From the NCBI GenBank assembly GCA_023257195.1, contig JALRCU010000041.1, forward strand, positions 120,935 through 184,934: a DNA stretch of 64,000 nt, given 5' to 3'. A program made the position numbers and the translations under genes. Below, in pieces: positions 1 to 8,446 of the stretch. The DNA comes from Holophagaceae bacterium. Lineage in GTDB: Bacteria > Acidobacteriota > Holophagae > Holophagales > Holophagaceae. The notes below the pieces were generated by a model. The model was not told where the DNA came from. It worked only from the letters and a program-made list of their open reading frames with translations, and searched no databases. Numbering within the stretch: the stretch's first letter is position 1; the number at the start of each line of letters is the position of its first letter.

Positions 1-739
1 TAAGCATTCGATTATAGGTATCAAGTGGAATCAGAACGCCAATAACCCAATATTCCCCTTTTTGCTCGATAGTCTGAAGGATCCACTCTCCCTCGGGAGC
101 CAAAATTCTATTTTTGAACGCAGTCATTTTTGGCCAAGGTGGAGGCTTGAGACCTTTTTTGATATCTACCGTTCTTAATTGCCACCCTCGTCCATTTTTA
201 TTTGAAAGAGACCCTACTAAATCAATGTCAACCTCTGTGACTCTCGTGGAAGCAGGATTTTGGGTTCTTTTAAACACTCGGGCGGCATCGGTAAGACGAG
301 ACTGGTAGTTACTCTCCAATTCGTCTGCAATTTGCTTCCCACTTGAGAGAACATTTCTAACCTCGGGTTCAAACCATCGATCGACATTTTTAGAGATAAA
401 GTTTTGCCCAACGACAAACAGAATAAGACTAGGGATAATACTTACCGCAAAAAGCGTGGTGACAAGTCTCGACCTCAATTTGGAACCTAAAATTCCCCGT
501 CGTCTTTCGAAATAGAGCTTTGCAATGATACGAACCAACATGAAGAGCAGCGCTGCAATCGCAAAGACATTGATAATACCTACGCCGACCAAAATCCATC
601 TCGATGGTGCGTCAAGACTCCCACCAACTTGGACACTTAACGTTTTATAAATTCCAAAAATGACCCAAATGAGCGCTATGAGCGCGGCTCCAAGATAGAG
701 ACGATTCAATTCCGGCGCACGTTTTGATGGTTGATTCAA
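1..739 (-). CDS. NtrY-like sensor histidine kinase, N-terminal part (runs off window)
   Basis: Only the N-terminal ~246 residues lie in the window; the reading frame stays open to base 1. The sequence shows two close transmembrane helices (about residues 14-34 and 47-72), a basic linker rich in Arg, a third helix (about 90-112, LFAVSIIPSLILFVVG) and then a soluble extracytoplasmic region. This is the arrangement of the N-terminal sensing region of NtrY-type nitrogen-regulation kinases. The HAMP, PAS and kinase domains are not visible here. The start is TTG at 739, preceded by GAGG about 7 bases upstream; no in-frame ATG fits better. It lies 29 bases after rimI on the same strand. The family assignment is inferred from topology and the helix-3 sequence. 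Confidence 0.6.
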   Translation of the reverse strand, partial: MNQPSKRAPELNRLYLGAALIALIWVIFGIYKTLSVQVGGSLDAPSRWILVGVGIINVFAIAALLFMLVRIIAKLYFERRRGILGSKLRSRLVTTLFAVSIIPSLILFVVGQNFISKNVDRWFEPEVRNVLSSGKQIADELESNYQSRLTDAARVFKRTQNPASTRVTEVDIDLVGSLSNKNGRGWQLRTVDIKKGLKPPPWPKMTAFKNRILAPEGEWILQTIEQKGEYWVIGVLIPLDTYNRML

Positions 740-768
740 GTGAAGACCTCATAACAAGGCTATCTGAT

Positions 769-1176
769 CTAGAGCCTTTTTTCATAAAGTTGAGCGTTTT
801 CACCATCGGAATAGTAGGAAATTCTTTGGCGATAAAAAGACCATCCGAGGTTTTGATAGAGTTCACGGGCTGCCGTGTTGCTTTCTCGAACTTCAAGCAA
901 TAAATGGTCGACTCCTTGTTGTTTGAAATAGTAATCGCTGGCTAGAAGTAATCCTTTTGCCTTCCCTTTTCTTAAATGGGACGGGTGGGTCACAATACGC
1001 AAAAGCTCTGCCTCTTTAGCGACGAGATTGATACTCCATCGCGCATAAGCCCAGGGGGTCTCTATAAATACAATTTCATGAGGGGCTAATGGACCCCACG
1101 GAGAACCAAAGACCTCTAATTCAAGTTTATGTATCCAGGAAGGATAGGGGTCAGTGGAAATTAAAAGATTCATCAT
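769..1176 (-). CDS. rimI: GNAT N-acetyltransferase, RimI-like
   Basis: A 135-residue GNAT-fold protein. The acetyl-CoA binding part reads LLRIVTHPSHLRKGKAKGLL and is followed by LLLEVRESNTAARELYQNLGW, which is characteristic of RimI, the acetyltransferase acting on the N-terminal alanine of ribosomal protein S18. It follows tsaB by 7 bases on the same strand; tsaB and rimI are neighbours in many bacteria, which supports the call. The glycine-rich loop is KGKAKG rather than the usual Q/RxxGxG/A, so substrate specificity is less certain than the fold. Confidence 0.8.
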   Translation of the reverse strand: MMNLLISTDPYPSWIHKLELEVFGSPWGPLAPHEIVFIETPWAYARWSINLVAKEAELLRIVTHPSHLRKGKAKGLLLASDYYFKQQGVDHLLLEVRESNTAARELYQNLGWSFYRQRISYYSDGENAQLYEKRL

Positions 1177-1183
1177 TCGCGTT

Positions 1184-1864
1184 CTAGGAGGATACGGGGT
1201 GATCTCGAGATGACCTTAGATGAATTTCTGCATCAGTATCTCGGATATAAAACGGTACAAGGGGCTTTTGAGGAGGGGCTTTGATTTTTAATCGGCCAAG
1301 GGCGACTAGCCCTCGAAGCATGGCATTTTCTTCATCCGCAATAGAAATAGGGGGGTGAGTATGATTGATCTTCTCGAGGATGGCTCGGGGAGCCCACCAA
1401 GGGTTGTGGCCCACCGCTTCTTTGAAGCGGGGAATGGACTTTAATGAAGCTGGCGCCAATGGAGCTTCATGATTCCAGGGCTGAACGAACAGGTCTCCTC
1501 GCTGGCCCTCAAGGGCAATCCAGCAGGTGGAGAGGCGTTGATCCAAGTGGAGAGCCGCCCGTCTAAATTCAAAGGAAGTAAATCCCCATGTAGGAAGGCC
1601 GCCAATCGCCAAACCCTCAGCGGTTGCTACCCCTACCCGCAAACTGGTAAATCCTCCGGGGCCCACTCCGCAGACTACTCCCTGAATTTGAGTTGGAAGT
1701 AAATTATGATTGGCCAATAGGGTATCAATAGATTTCATCAACAGAACGCTATGGCGCTTACCCTGTTCTGAGGGAATAGCTAACGAGAAAGCCTCTGAGT
1801 CATTAAAAACGGATAGATAAATAATGTCGGTGGCAGAATCTAGGGCAAGAATCATGATCCTCAC
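1184..1864 (-). CDS. tsaB: tRNA threonylcarbamoyladenosine biosynthesis protein TsaB
   Basis: 226 residues of the ASKHA family. The N-terminus has the MILALDSAT phosphate-binding strand and GVGPGGFTSLRVGVATAEGLA, the hallmark of TsaB, the scaffold partner of TsaD in making t6A37 on ANN-decoding tRNAs. tsaD and tsaE are not in the window. The start is either GTG at 1864 (AAGG 4 bases upstream) or the in-frame ATG at 1855 (AGGTG 6 bases upstream); the difference is three residues. It probably shares an operon with rimI. rpmB lies 29 bases upstream on the same strand. Confidence 0.93.
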   Translation of the reverse strand: MRIMILALDSATDIIYLSVFNDSEAFSLAIPSEQGKRHSVLLMKSIDTLLANHNLLPTQIQGVVCGVGPGGFTSLRVGVATAEGLAIGGLPTWGFTSFEFRRAALHLDQRLSTCWIALEGQRGDLFVQPWNHEAPLAPASLKSIPRFKEAVGHNPWWAPRAILEKINHTHPPISIADEENAMLRGLVALGRLKIKAPPQKPLVPFYIRDTDAEIHLRSSRDHPVSS

Positions 1865-1893
1865 CTAACCTTTAGCTATGATATCAAATACGT

Positions 1894-2115
1894 TTAAGCT
1901 GTTTTTTTAGCGCGACCTAATCCTCGAGGAGCTTTAGTAACTTTTCCTGCTTGGATGCAAGCCGTACAAGCTGAGATGCGCTTAGGGGCACCTTTGACAA
2001 AAGCTCGAACCGTTTGAAGATTGGGATTCCAACGCCGTTTAGTCACATTATTAGAGTGCGAAACATTGTTACCAAATTGAGGTTTTTTACCACAGATTGA
2101 GCATTGACGAGACAT
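1894..2115 (-). CDS. rpmB: 50S ribosomal protein L28
   Basis: A 73-residue basic protein beginning [21 protein letters not shown], with the L28 core [12 protein letters not shown] and a second Cys pair (CTAC). It is a component of the large ribosomal subunit. The Cys-containing form (CSIC near the start, CTAC later) suggests the zinc-binding version of L28. The start is supported by GAGGG six bases upstream of ATG. It is transcribed away from topA out of a 312-base intergenic region. Confidence 0.95.
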   Translation of the reverse strand: MSRQCSICGKKPQFGNNVSHSNNVTKRRWNPNLQTVRAFVKGAPKRISACTACIQAGKVTKAPRGLGRAKKTA

Positions 2116-2154
2116 AAGGAACCCTCGATTTTGAAGCGTTTTTTGTGATTAATT

Positions 2155-2183
2155 AGTTTATCAGCGAACGCTAAAAGCCGCAA
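2155..2183 (-). promoter_or_regulatory. candidate sigma70 promoter of rpmB
   Basis: On the minus strand TTGCGG (2183-2178), a 17-base spacer and TAAACT (2160-2155) lie about 40 bases upstream of the rpmB start codon. The hexamers match the consensus only partly, so this is a candidate read by eye. Confidence 0.3.
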
Positions 2184-2302
2184 AGTGTGATTTCCAAGGC
2201 GAGGCAGCCCTTTGGCGATTAGGGGTTTCTTCGGGATCGAAGAGGGCTGGACTTTCTGAAACTATATATATATTTTTTTAAAAGATGTATTTATCCAATA
2301 AA

Positions 2303-2335
2303 TTAAAGGGGTTCAGCCTGTTTGAATACCCCTTA
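2303..2335. repeat. imperfect palindrome upstream of topA
   Basis: The left arm TTAAAGGGGTTCA (2303-2315) and right arm TGAATACCCCTTAA (2322-2335) are reverse complements apart from one bulged base in each arm, with a 6-base loop. It lies about 95 bases upstream of topA and could be an operator or an RNA hairpin. There is no T-run after it, so a terminator is unlikely. Confidence 0.5.
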
Positions 2336-2427
2336 AATAGAGGGGGTTGGCCGATTGACCTATTGACAGACCCCTATGGGGATACCTCATTATCCGCTAT
2401 TCACCCTAATGTGGAGACGAACCCCTC

Positions 2428-4983
2428 GTGAAACTTGTTATTGTTGAGAGCCCAACTAAATCTAAAACTATCGGAAAGTACCTTGGAAAAGATTTCAAAG
2501 TACTAGCTTCAGCAGGTCACATTCGTGATCTTCCCACACAAGAGACCATTACTTTATCGGAGGGTAAACGGGAAACCATCGATGTCGATAATGACTTCGA
2601 TGAGTATTATGAGATTCCTGACCGTCAGAAAAAAAATGTTGCAGAACTTCGAAAATTTTCTAAAGCTGCAGACGAAATCTATCTAGCTACCGATCCAGAT
2701 CGAGAAGGTGAAGCCATTGCTTGGCATTTAATGGAAGTCATTAAGCCTCCTAAAAATTTACCTGTTCACCGAGTCTTATTCAATGAGATAACTCCGAATG
2801 GAATCAAAATTGCAATGGAGCATCCTCGAAATGTCGATCAAAACCTTGTCGATGCACAACGAGCACGCCGCGTTCTTGATCGACTTGTAGGCTACAAGGT
2901 CTCTAAAGTCCTTTGGGACAAGGTTCGCCGAGGCCTTAGCGCAGGTCGGGTTCAAAGTATTGCGTTACGACTTATCGTAGACAGAGAAAGGGAAATAGAA
3001 GCTTTCAAGCCTATTGAATATTGGACTTTTAAAGGGGAATTCAAGCCCCTACGAAAGGTTAAACCTGCGACTTTTTGGATGCGTCTTAAAAAGATAGATG
3101 ATCAGATGCTTCAATTTGGAAATACAGAACAAAAGCTGAGAATCGGCAGTGAGAAAGAGGCTCGAATTCTTCATGAAGCACTCAAAAAAGCAAGCTACGT
3201 TATTTCAGATCTAAATACCAAAGAGAAGAATCGAAATCCTGCAGCACCTTTTACCACCGCTGCGCTCCAGCGGGAAGCTTCTAGTAAATTAGGTTTTGGG
3301 GCAACGCGAACGATGCAAACAGCTCAACGTCTTTACGAAGGTGTTGACTTGGGTTCAGGAGAACCAATTGGTCTCATCACTTATATGCGAACAGATTCTC
3401 CCCGAATGGCTCCCGAGGCCATTGAAGGGGCTCGTGATTTTATCAAAAAGAAATATGGTGCAGATTTTCTTCCTAAGGCACCGCGGATTTATAAAGGGAA
3501 ATCGGACGCCCAAGATGCTCACGAATCAATCCGTCCCACGGATTTCAATCGGACTCCTGAATCCATACGGGGACATCTTGATCCCTCACAATTTAGACTT
3601 TACGCCCTAATATGGCGACGAGCGGTAGCCTCACAGATGGAAGCCTCTCGTTTTGATCTCACTACGGTCACAGCTTCAAGTACCCTCGCTAACAAGCAAG
3701 TGGTTGTCTTTGAAGCGAAGGGGGAAATTGAACGATTCGCTGGATGGCTCAGTGTTTATCGAGCCGATGAGGAGGAGTCCTTGGCAGAAAGCATCAAGGA
3801 TGCCACCAAACTTCAAGGAGAAGAGGAAGAGGAGGAATCCATTGGTCTGCCCGACCTTCAGCCTGATGAAACTTTAGAGTTGATCAATACCGATGTAAGT
3901 CAGCAGTTTACAAAACCTCCCGCACGCTACAACGATGCTTCACTCATAGAAAAATTAGAAAAAGAGGGTATCGGTCGACCTAGTACCTACGCTGCAATCA
4001 TAGAGACGGTTCAAAAGAGGGAATACGTAGTCAAAATTGAGAAATCATTCAAACCTACTCAGATCGGAATGGTCGTAAGCGATCTTCTAGTCGAGGGATT
4101 TGAGGAACTCATGGAAATGGGCTATACGCGACACTTAGAAGAAGACTTAGATTTGATTGAAGAAGGAAAGAAGACCTACGCCGCTACCCTTCATGAGTTT
4201 TATAAACCTTTTATCAAATTAGTGAATTCAGCTGGAAAGAAAATGCAGGATCTAAAAGCGGGGGTTCCAACGGGTGAGTCTTGTCCCAAATGCGGGGAAG
4301 AAGCAAAAGGGAAACTTATCAAGCGCATAGGGCGTAACGGTCTATTTTTAGGATGCACTCGATACCAAAAACCTAAAAAGACTAAAAAGAAGAAGGCTGA
4401 AGAAGTGTTGGATCTTGCAACGTGCGACTACACGCGAGATCTAGAGGACGTAGATCCTAATATTGATCCACCCGAATGTCCTCTTTGCGGCGAGACGCCC
4501 ATGGTACTAAAGCGAGGTCAATATGGACCTTTTTGGGCCTGCCCTCATGGTCCCAAAGATTGCAAGGGGATTGTCAAAGCGGATCCGAAGGGTATTCCGG
4601 CTCCTCCCGACGAACGGACCGAAGAGAAATGTCCCAACTGCGATAAATATTTCGTAAAACGATGGGGGCGCTATGGACTCTTTACTTGTTGCGAAAATTA
4701 TCCAACGTGCAAAACAGTCAAACGCGAAATTCTTGAAGGATTTCAGTGCCCAAGATGTCAGTCAGATATTTCTCCAAGAAAAAGTCGATTTGGCAAAATT
4801 TTTTATGGATGTACAGGGTATCCCAAATGTGACTTTATCACTTGGGATAAGCCTCGACCGATTGCATGCCCCCAATGTGCTAATGCTTACATGGGAGAAA
4901 AGATTAGAAAGCCCCGCGGCAAAGATCCCATTACCGTCTTGCTTTGTCCTGAGTGCAAGCACGAAGAACCCCTGCCGTCTTAA
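2428..4983 (+). CDS. topA: DNA topoisomerase I (type IA)
   Basis: 851 residues; relaxes negative supercoils through a 5'-phosphotyrosine intermediate. The N-terminal Toprim domain has VIVESPTKSKTI and the DPDREGEAIAWHL metal site. The active-site motif GLITYMRTDS places the catalytic tyrosine at residue 319. From about residue 618 to the end there are five Cys-rich zinc-ribbon units (each CPxC...C, for example CPKC, CPLC, CPNC, CPRC, CPQC), interrupted by a Lys-rich linker. The start is GTG at 2428, giving the usual MKLVIVESPTK N-terminus. Its stop overlaps that of the convergent holB by three bases. Length and architecture are normal for the family. Confidence 0.97.
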   Translation: MKLVIVESPTKSKTIGKYLGKDFKVLASAGHIRDLPTQETITLSEGKRETIDVDNDFDEYYEIPDRQKKNVAELRKFSKAADEIYLATDPDREGEAIAWHLMEVIKPPKNLPVHRVLFNEITPNGIKIAMEHPRNVDQNLVDAQRARRVLDRLVGYKVSKVLWDKVRRGLSAGRVQSIALRLIVDREREIEAFKPIEYWTFKGEFKPLRKVKPATFWMRLKKIDDQMLQFGNTEQKLRIGSEKEARILHEALKKASYVISDLNTKEKNRNPAAPFTTAALQREASSKLGFGATRTMQTAQRLYEGVDLGSGEPIGLITYMRTDSPRMAPEAIEGARDFIKKKYGADFLPKAPRIYKGKSDAQDAHESIRPTDFNRTPESIRGHLDPSQFRLYALIWRRAVASQMEASRFDLTTVTASSTLANKQVVVFEAKGEIERFAGWLSVYRADEEESLAESIKDATKLQGEEEEEESIGLPDLQPDETLELINTDVSQQFTKPPARYNDASLIEKLEKEGIGRPSTYAAIIETVQKREYVVKIEKSFKPTQIGMVVSDLLVEGFEELMEMGYTRHLEEDLDLIEEGKKTYAATLHEFYKPFIKLVNSAGKKMQDLKAGVPTGESCPKCGEEAKGKLIKRIGRNGLFLGCTRYQKPKKTKKKKAEEVLDLATCDYTRDLEDVDPNIDPPECPLCGETPMVLKRGQYGPFWACPHGPKDCKGIVKADPKGIPAPPDERTEEKCPNCDKYFVKRWGRYGLFTCCENYPTCKTVKREILEGFQCPRCQSDISPRKSRFGKIFYGCTGYPKCDFITWDKPRPIACPQCANAYMGEKIRKPRGKDPITVLLCPECKHEEPLPS

Positions 4984-5975
4984 GTTAATAAAAAAGCCAG
5001 TTCTTGTAGAATCATATTTGCCGAAGGATTTCGATCAACATGACGGAGTGCCTCAAGTGCCTTGTCTTCGATTTCTCGAAGAGGGATTTCTCGCTCGCTG
5101 ATAATTCTTAACCTTTCAGAATAAAAAAGTAAACTTGGTTCAGCATGGTATCGAATACGATTTAGGTCATTAATAATTCTCAGGAGTAACTCTAGCGTGT
5201 CCCTCAACCATTGGTTTGAAGCTGTCGCTTCATCTTCTTTCTTCTGAGTTAAAAGTTGATCTATATCTCGTAAGTCGCCCTTCCCTTCAAGCAACTTTAA
5301 CCAGGTATCTACTTGGAGAAGGGCTCGTTCATAGCGCTCTAGATCAAGATATCGACACGTTCCTTCTGCAAGAGATAACATGGGCGGAATTTCACCTTTC
5401 ACCCAACCATGAGAGAGGGCTATTTGTTGGACTTCGGAGGAATCGAGCGGAGAAATGATAACCCGCTCGCACCGGCTCTTAATGGTTGGAAGCATCGCTT
5501 CAGGTCGGTGAGTGATCAAAATAAAATAGACATGGGACGGTGGCTCTTCCAGAAGTTTAAGAAGCATATTAGCCGACGTGGTATTTAGTTGGTGTGCGTC
5601 ATCAATAATGACCCATTTGTGCAGATCAGGGCCCAAAGAGGTTCCGAGCCACTCAAAAATACCGCCCTCTAAATCTTGTACACTTCTCAAACTTTCTACC
5701 TTAATCTGTCCTGCTTTCCCCTCTGGAGCAATGAATAGTAAGTTAGGTGGAGGAGCATCAATAAGATTTGTTTCCAGATATAAACAGCACGGTTGGCAGG
5801 AACCACAACTATTATTTTTCTCGCAAAGATCTTTTTGCGCTAAGTCTAAAGCTAGAAGTTTTTTTCCAATCGAGGTAGGGCCTTGAAACAAGAGTGTTTG
5901 GCCTAGTTTTTTGGATTGAAATCGCCTCGCAAGTTGCTCTCTCTGCTCACTATGTCCAATAAATCGAGATGGCAT
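4980..5975 (-). CDS. holB: DNA polymerase III subunit delta'
   Basis: A clamp-loader AAA+ ATPase-like subunit of about 331 residues. It shows a P-loop-like GPTSIGKK, a Cys cluster (C..CGSCQPC) matching the zinc module of clamp-loader subunits, a DDAHQLNTTSANMLLKLLEEPP box and the SRC motif (IKSRCERV). The frame extends upstream to 6026, but ATG at 5975 is preferred: it gives the usual short N-terminus (MPSRFIGH) and shares one base with the tmk stop (TGATG), as expected for translational coupling. tmk-holB is a common gene order. The C-terminal domain is divergent. Confidence 0.9.
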   Translation of the reverse strand: MPSRFIGHSEQREQLARRFQSKKLGQTLLFQGPTSIGKKLLALDLAQKDLCEKNNSCGSCQPCCLYLETNLIDAPPPNLLFIAPEGKAGQIKVESLRSVQDLEGGIFEWLGTSLGPDLHKWVIIDDAHQLNTTSANMLLKLLEEPPSHVYFILITHRPEAMLPTIKSRCERVIISPLDSSEVQQIALSHGWVKGEIPPMLSLAEGTCRYLDLERYERALLQVDTWLKLLEGKGDLRDIDQLLTQKKEDEATASNQWLRDTLELLLRIINDLNRIRYHAEPSLLFYSERLRIISEREIPLREIEDKALEALRHVDRNPSANMILQELAFLLT

Positions 5976-6655
5976 CAGGAGACCAAATGACCATGTGCTT
6001 TGAGCGTCTCGGATACTCGATCCCAAATCGATTCAAAAACCTGCTCGGGGGGGTGATGAGCTTCGACAATAAAAACACGGCGAGGTTCTGCCCTTGCAAT
6101 CTCTAAAAAACGTGAGCGAACTTCTTGATGAAATCGAAGGGTTTCTTGGTCATAACGGCGCTCCTTGAATTCGCGACCTAAAGATAAATTACGAGTTTCA
6201 ACCCGCTGAAGACTAAGTTCGGAGTCAATATCTAGCAAAATGGTCAGATGAGGCCGGGTAGATCCTAAAATATTTTCAGCTAATTGATCGAGAAGACTTT
6301 TAGAAGCTCCAAGGGTTCCCTGGTACGCTCGACTTGAATCTTCAAACCGATCCACTAGTACGATCTTGTTTTCAGCTAGGGCTGGACGGATCACTTCCTG
6401 AAGGTGCTGCGCACGATCTGCATAAAAAAGAAAGAGTTCTGATTCAGGAGTACAGGTTTCCACTGTAGGATCTCGATCTAAGAGTACTTGTCGAATTCGA
6501 ATACCTAATGATGTGCCCCCCGGCTCCTTAGAGACGACCAGGGGTAATTTTTTTTCTCTGAGGCGCTCGGACAATAGACGCATCTGGGTACTCTTCCCAG
6601 ACCCCTCAATTCCTTCAAGCGTTAAAAAGACACCGGAGACCACGACGGCACCCAA
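5975..6655 (-). CDS. tmk: thymidylate kinase
   Basis: About 226 residues; phosphorylates dTMP to dTDP. The P-loop is LEGIEGSGKST, followed by SKEPGGT, the DR(F/Y) motif VLVDRFEDSSRAYQG and a TILLDID strand. The open frame starts at TTG 6655; GTG at 6643 would give a more typical short N-terminus and neither start has a convincing ribosome-binding site. It is coupled to holB by a one-base overlap. Confidence 0.95.
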   Translation of the reverse strand: MGAVVVSGVFLTLEGIEGSGKSTQMRLLSERLREKKLPLVVSKEPGGTSLGIRIRQVLLDRDPTVETCTPESELFLFYADRAQHLQEVIRPALAENKIVLVDRFEDSSRAYQGTLGASKSLLDQLAENILGSTRPHLTILLDIDSELSLQRVETRNLSLGREFKERRYDQETLRFHQEVRSRFLEIARAEPRRVFIVEAHHPPEQVFESIWDRVSETLKAHGHLVS

Positions 6656-6783
6656 TCATTTGTTGTGAATATCTAGTCTAAAGAGTCCCATTGAATACTC
6701 CAAGTACTCTTTCACGAATCCTCTAAGGACGTAAGTTGGGGACTCGTATCGATCATACTTGATATATTTAAGTGAGGGTCCCT

Positions 6784-7299
6784 ATGATTTTCAATCGAAA
6801 CCAAACAGGCAAACATTTCTTTTTTTTAGGCGTGCTTCTTTTATCTGCATGTCGCCCTGTCGAAATACTCGAAGTAGCCCCGAAAGACTCCTTCATAAAA
6901 AATCCCGCCGATGAAAAAACATCACCCCTGAAGAGTCTCGGACACACCAAATTACCGTTTCTATGGGACAAGATTATTCGTATTGAAAACGAAGTGGACG
7001 GTCTCATTGTTAATCATGTAGTTTTTACTCAAAAAAATTCTTTATTTAACATGAAGAGCACGGAAATCAAGGTGATAGCCAATATTCAAGTGACGAATGC
7101 AAGCTCAATTCGGAAATATCCCTCATTTTCGATTGCCGTTTTTAACGAAGAGGGTTCACTGGTGGGTGTGGCGAGCGGTGGAACTTGGATTAAGGGCGTA
7201 AAACCCAAAGAAACGATGACTTTCACCCTAAGTTTTGAGCCCATGAAAGAACGGATTCCTTTTGGGACTCTATTTCATGTATCGGTAGAGCTTAAATAG
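6784..7299 (+). CDS. small predicted lipoprotein of unknown function
   Basis: About 171 residues. The N-terminus has a basic segment, a hydrophobic stretch (FFFLGVLLLSAC) and a lipobox LSAC, so it is probably an outer-membrane or periplasmic lipoprotein. The rest has a predicted beta-rich pattern, with phrases such as VIANIQVTNASS and TFTLSFEPM that resemble FxLyD-type extracytoplasmic domains; the family is not assigned. ATG at 6784 is chosen over the upstream in-frame GTG at 6772 because GAGGG lies five bases before it. It is a single gene, convergent with rfaE1, overlapping its end by eight bases. Confidence 0.75.
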   Translation: MIFNRNQTGKHFFFLGVLLLSACRPVEILEVAPKDSFIKNPADEKTSPLKSLGHTKLPFLWDKIIRIENEVDGLIVNHVVFTQKNSLFNMKSTEIKVIANIQVTNASSIRKYPSFSIAVFNEEGSLVGVASGGTWIKGVKPKETMTFTLSFEPMKERIPFGTLFHVSVELK

Positions 7300-8284
7300 C
7301 CAAAGCTTGATAAAGCTCATCCGGAGTCACAAAACTGGTCCCTAGTTTGGAAACAGCAATTCCTGAAGCAAGGTTGGCGAGGGAGGCGGCCGTTTCCCAG
7401 GAAGCTCCTGAAGCTAAGGCGGCAGTGAAAACCGCAATGACAGTATCGCCGGCACCACTGACATCTATAACTTTTCGAGCGTGCGTTCGAACGTGAAGTA
7501 CTGGAGCTTGGGGAGATGGAAAGAGAGACATACCCTTCTCCGATCGTGTGATCAAAAGGCCTTCGAGGTGAAGTTCGGAAATGAGTGCTTTTCCAGATCG
7601 TTCGACTTCATCATCTGAGTCACAAGGCATGCCGGAAAGTGCAGCAGCTTCTTTCGTATTGGGGGTGAGTACCCTTGCGTTACGGTAAAACTGTTTATGC
7701 TGAGGCTTGGGATCGACCACCCAAGGAATATTCTGATTCTGACATGCACGCTGCACTTGATTTAAGAGTTCTTGATCGACTACGCCTTTGGCGTAATCGG
7801 AGATTAATACTCCGGACGCTTCGGGGAGTAGGTCCAATATAGATCGAATCAAGGCATCGCGTAATTCATCATCGAGAGAGGTACGAACTTCGCGATCATA
7901 TCGAATACGATGTTGGTGCGGTAATTCAATGAGACGGGTTTTAGTCGTTGTGGGACGGCTGCGGTCAACATGAAGTCCCAACGTGGGAATACCCGATTCA
8001 TCTAAATACTTTACAAGCATGCTACCCGCTTCATCCTCACCTCGAACACCAAAGGGAACGGGATCACATCCTAATTTTTTTAAATTAATGGCAACATTAC
8101 CTGCCCCGCCCGGCATATAGATTTCAGATTCTAGATCGAGAACAGGGACTGGGGCTTCGGGCGATTGTCGGTGTACCGAACCAAAAATAAAATGGTCCAA
8201 AATGAAATCACCGATCACGATAATCTTTAGACCCTGAATTTGAGAAATCTGATTGCGAAGTAACTGGGGGCTTAAGGCGTTCAT
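7292..8284 (-). CDS. rfaE1: D-glycero-beta-D-manno-heptose-7-phosphate kinase (PfkB family)
   Basis: 330 residues, matching the kinase half of HldE/RfaE. Motifs: VIGDFILDHFIFG, RQSPEAPVPV, GGAGNVAINLKKLG near the N-terminus, and the PfkB signature DVSGAGDTVIAVFTAAL with the catalytic aspartate near the C-terminus. It would supply ADP-heptose for lipopolysaccharide inner core. The nucleotidyltransferase half is absent, so a separate RfaE2 is expected elsewhere. The start overlaps the stop of the upstream Trm112-like gene (ATGA), indicating coupling. Confidence 0.92.
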   Translation of the reverse strand: MNALSPQLLRNQISQIQGLKIIVIGDFILDHFIFGSVHRQSPEAPVPVLDLESEIYMPGGAGNVAINLKKLGCDPVPFGVRGEDEAGSMLVKYLDESGIPTLGLHVDRSRPTTTKTRLIELPHQHRIRYDREVRTSLDDELRDALIRSILDLLPEASGVLISDYAKGVVDQELLNQVQRACQNQNIPWVVDPKPQHKQFYRNARVLTPNTKEAAALSGMPCDSDDEVERSGKALISELHLEGLLITRSEKGMSLFPSPQAPVLHVRTHARKVIDVSGAGDTVIAVFTAALASGASWETAASLANLASGIAVSKLGTSFVTPDELYQALAI

Positions 8285-8439
8285 GAAGATTTTCGAGCCC
8301 TTTCAGCGAGCATCACCGGAATACCATCCTCAATGGGATAACGAAGATGGCATTTTACGCAGGCGATCTCATAATCGGACAATACAACATCACCTTGGCA
8401 AACTGGGCAGCAAAGAATATCAAACATTTTTGGGTTCAT
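8281..8439 (-). CDS. Trm112-like zinc-ribbon protein (YcaR family)
   Basis: 52 residues with two Cys pairs, CCPVC and CVKC, and the family ending YPIEDGIPVML. In other organisms such proteins are small zinc-ribbon partners of methyltransferases; many bacteria carry one beside LPS genes such as lpxK and kdsB. Here it sits between ETF-QO and rfaE1, overlapping rfaE1 by four bases. The frame is open to 8559, but ATG 8439 has GAGG five bases upstream and gives the normal length. Confidence 0.88.
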   Translation of the reverse strand: MNPKMFDILCCPVCQGDVVLSDYEIACVKCHLRYPIEDGIPVMLAERARKSS

Positions 8440-8446
8440 GGATACC

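Larger units (their letters stand above)
2116..2427. other. intergenic region between divergent rpmB and topA
   Basis: 312 bases with no open frame that looks coding. It holds the candidate rpmB promoter, an A/T-rich stretch around 2260-2285, an imperfect palindrome at 2303-2335, and two spaced copies of TTGAC (TTGACC at 2355 and TTGACA at 2363). TTGACA could serve as a -35 for topA with a weak CATTAT -10 at 2388, although the 19-base spacer is long. Confidence 0.6.

Noticed and set aside
2363..2393. TTGACA with CATTAT as a firm topA promoter
   Set aside because: The 19-base spacer and weak -10 make it doubtful; kept only as a remark in the intergenic entry.
5976..6026. Longer N-terminus for holB
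   Set aside because: It would lie inside tmk; the internal ATG at 5975 overlaps the tmk stop by one base and gives the usual start.
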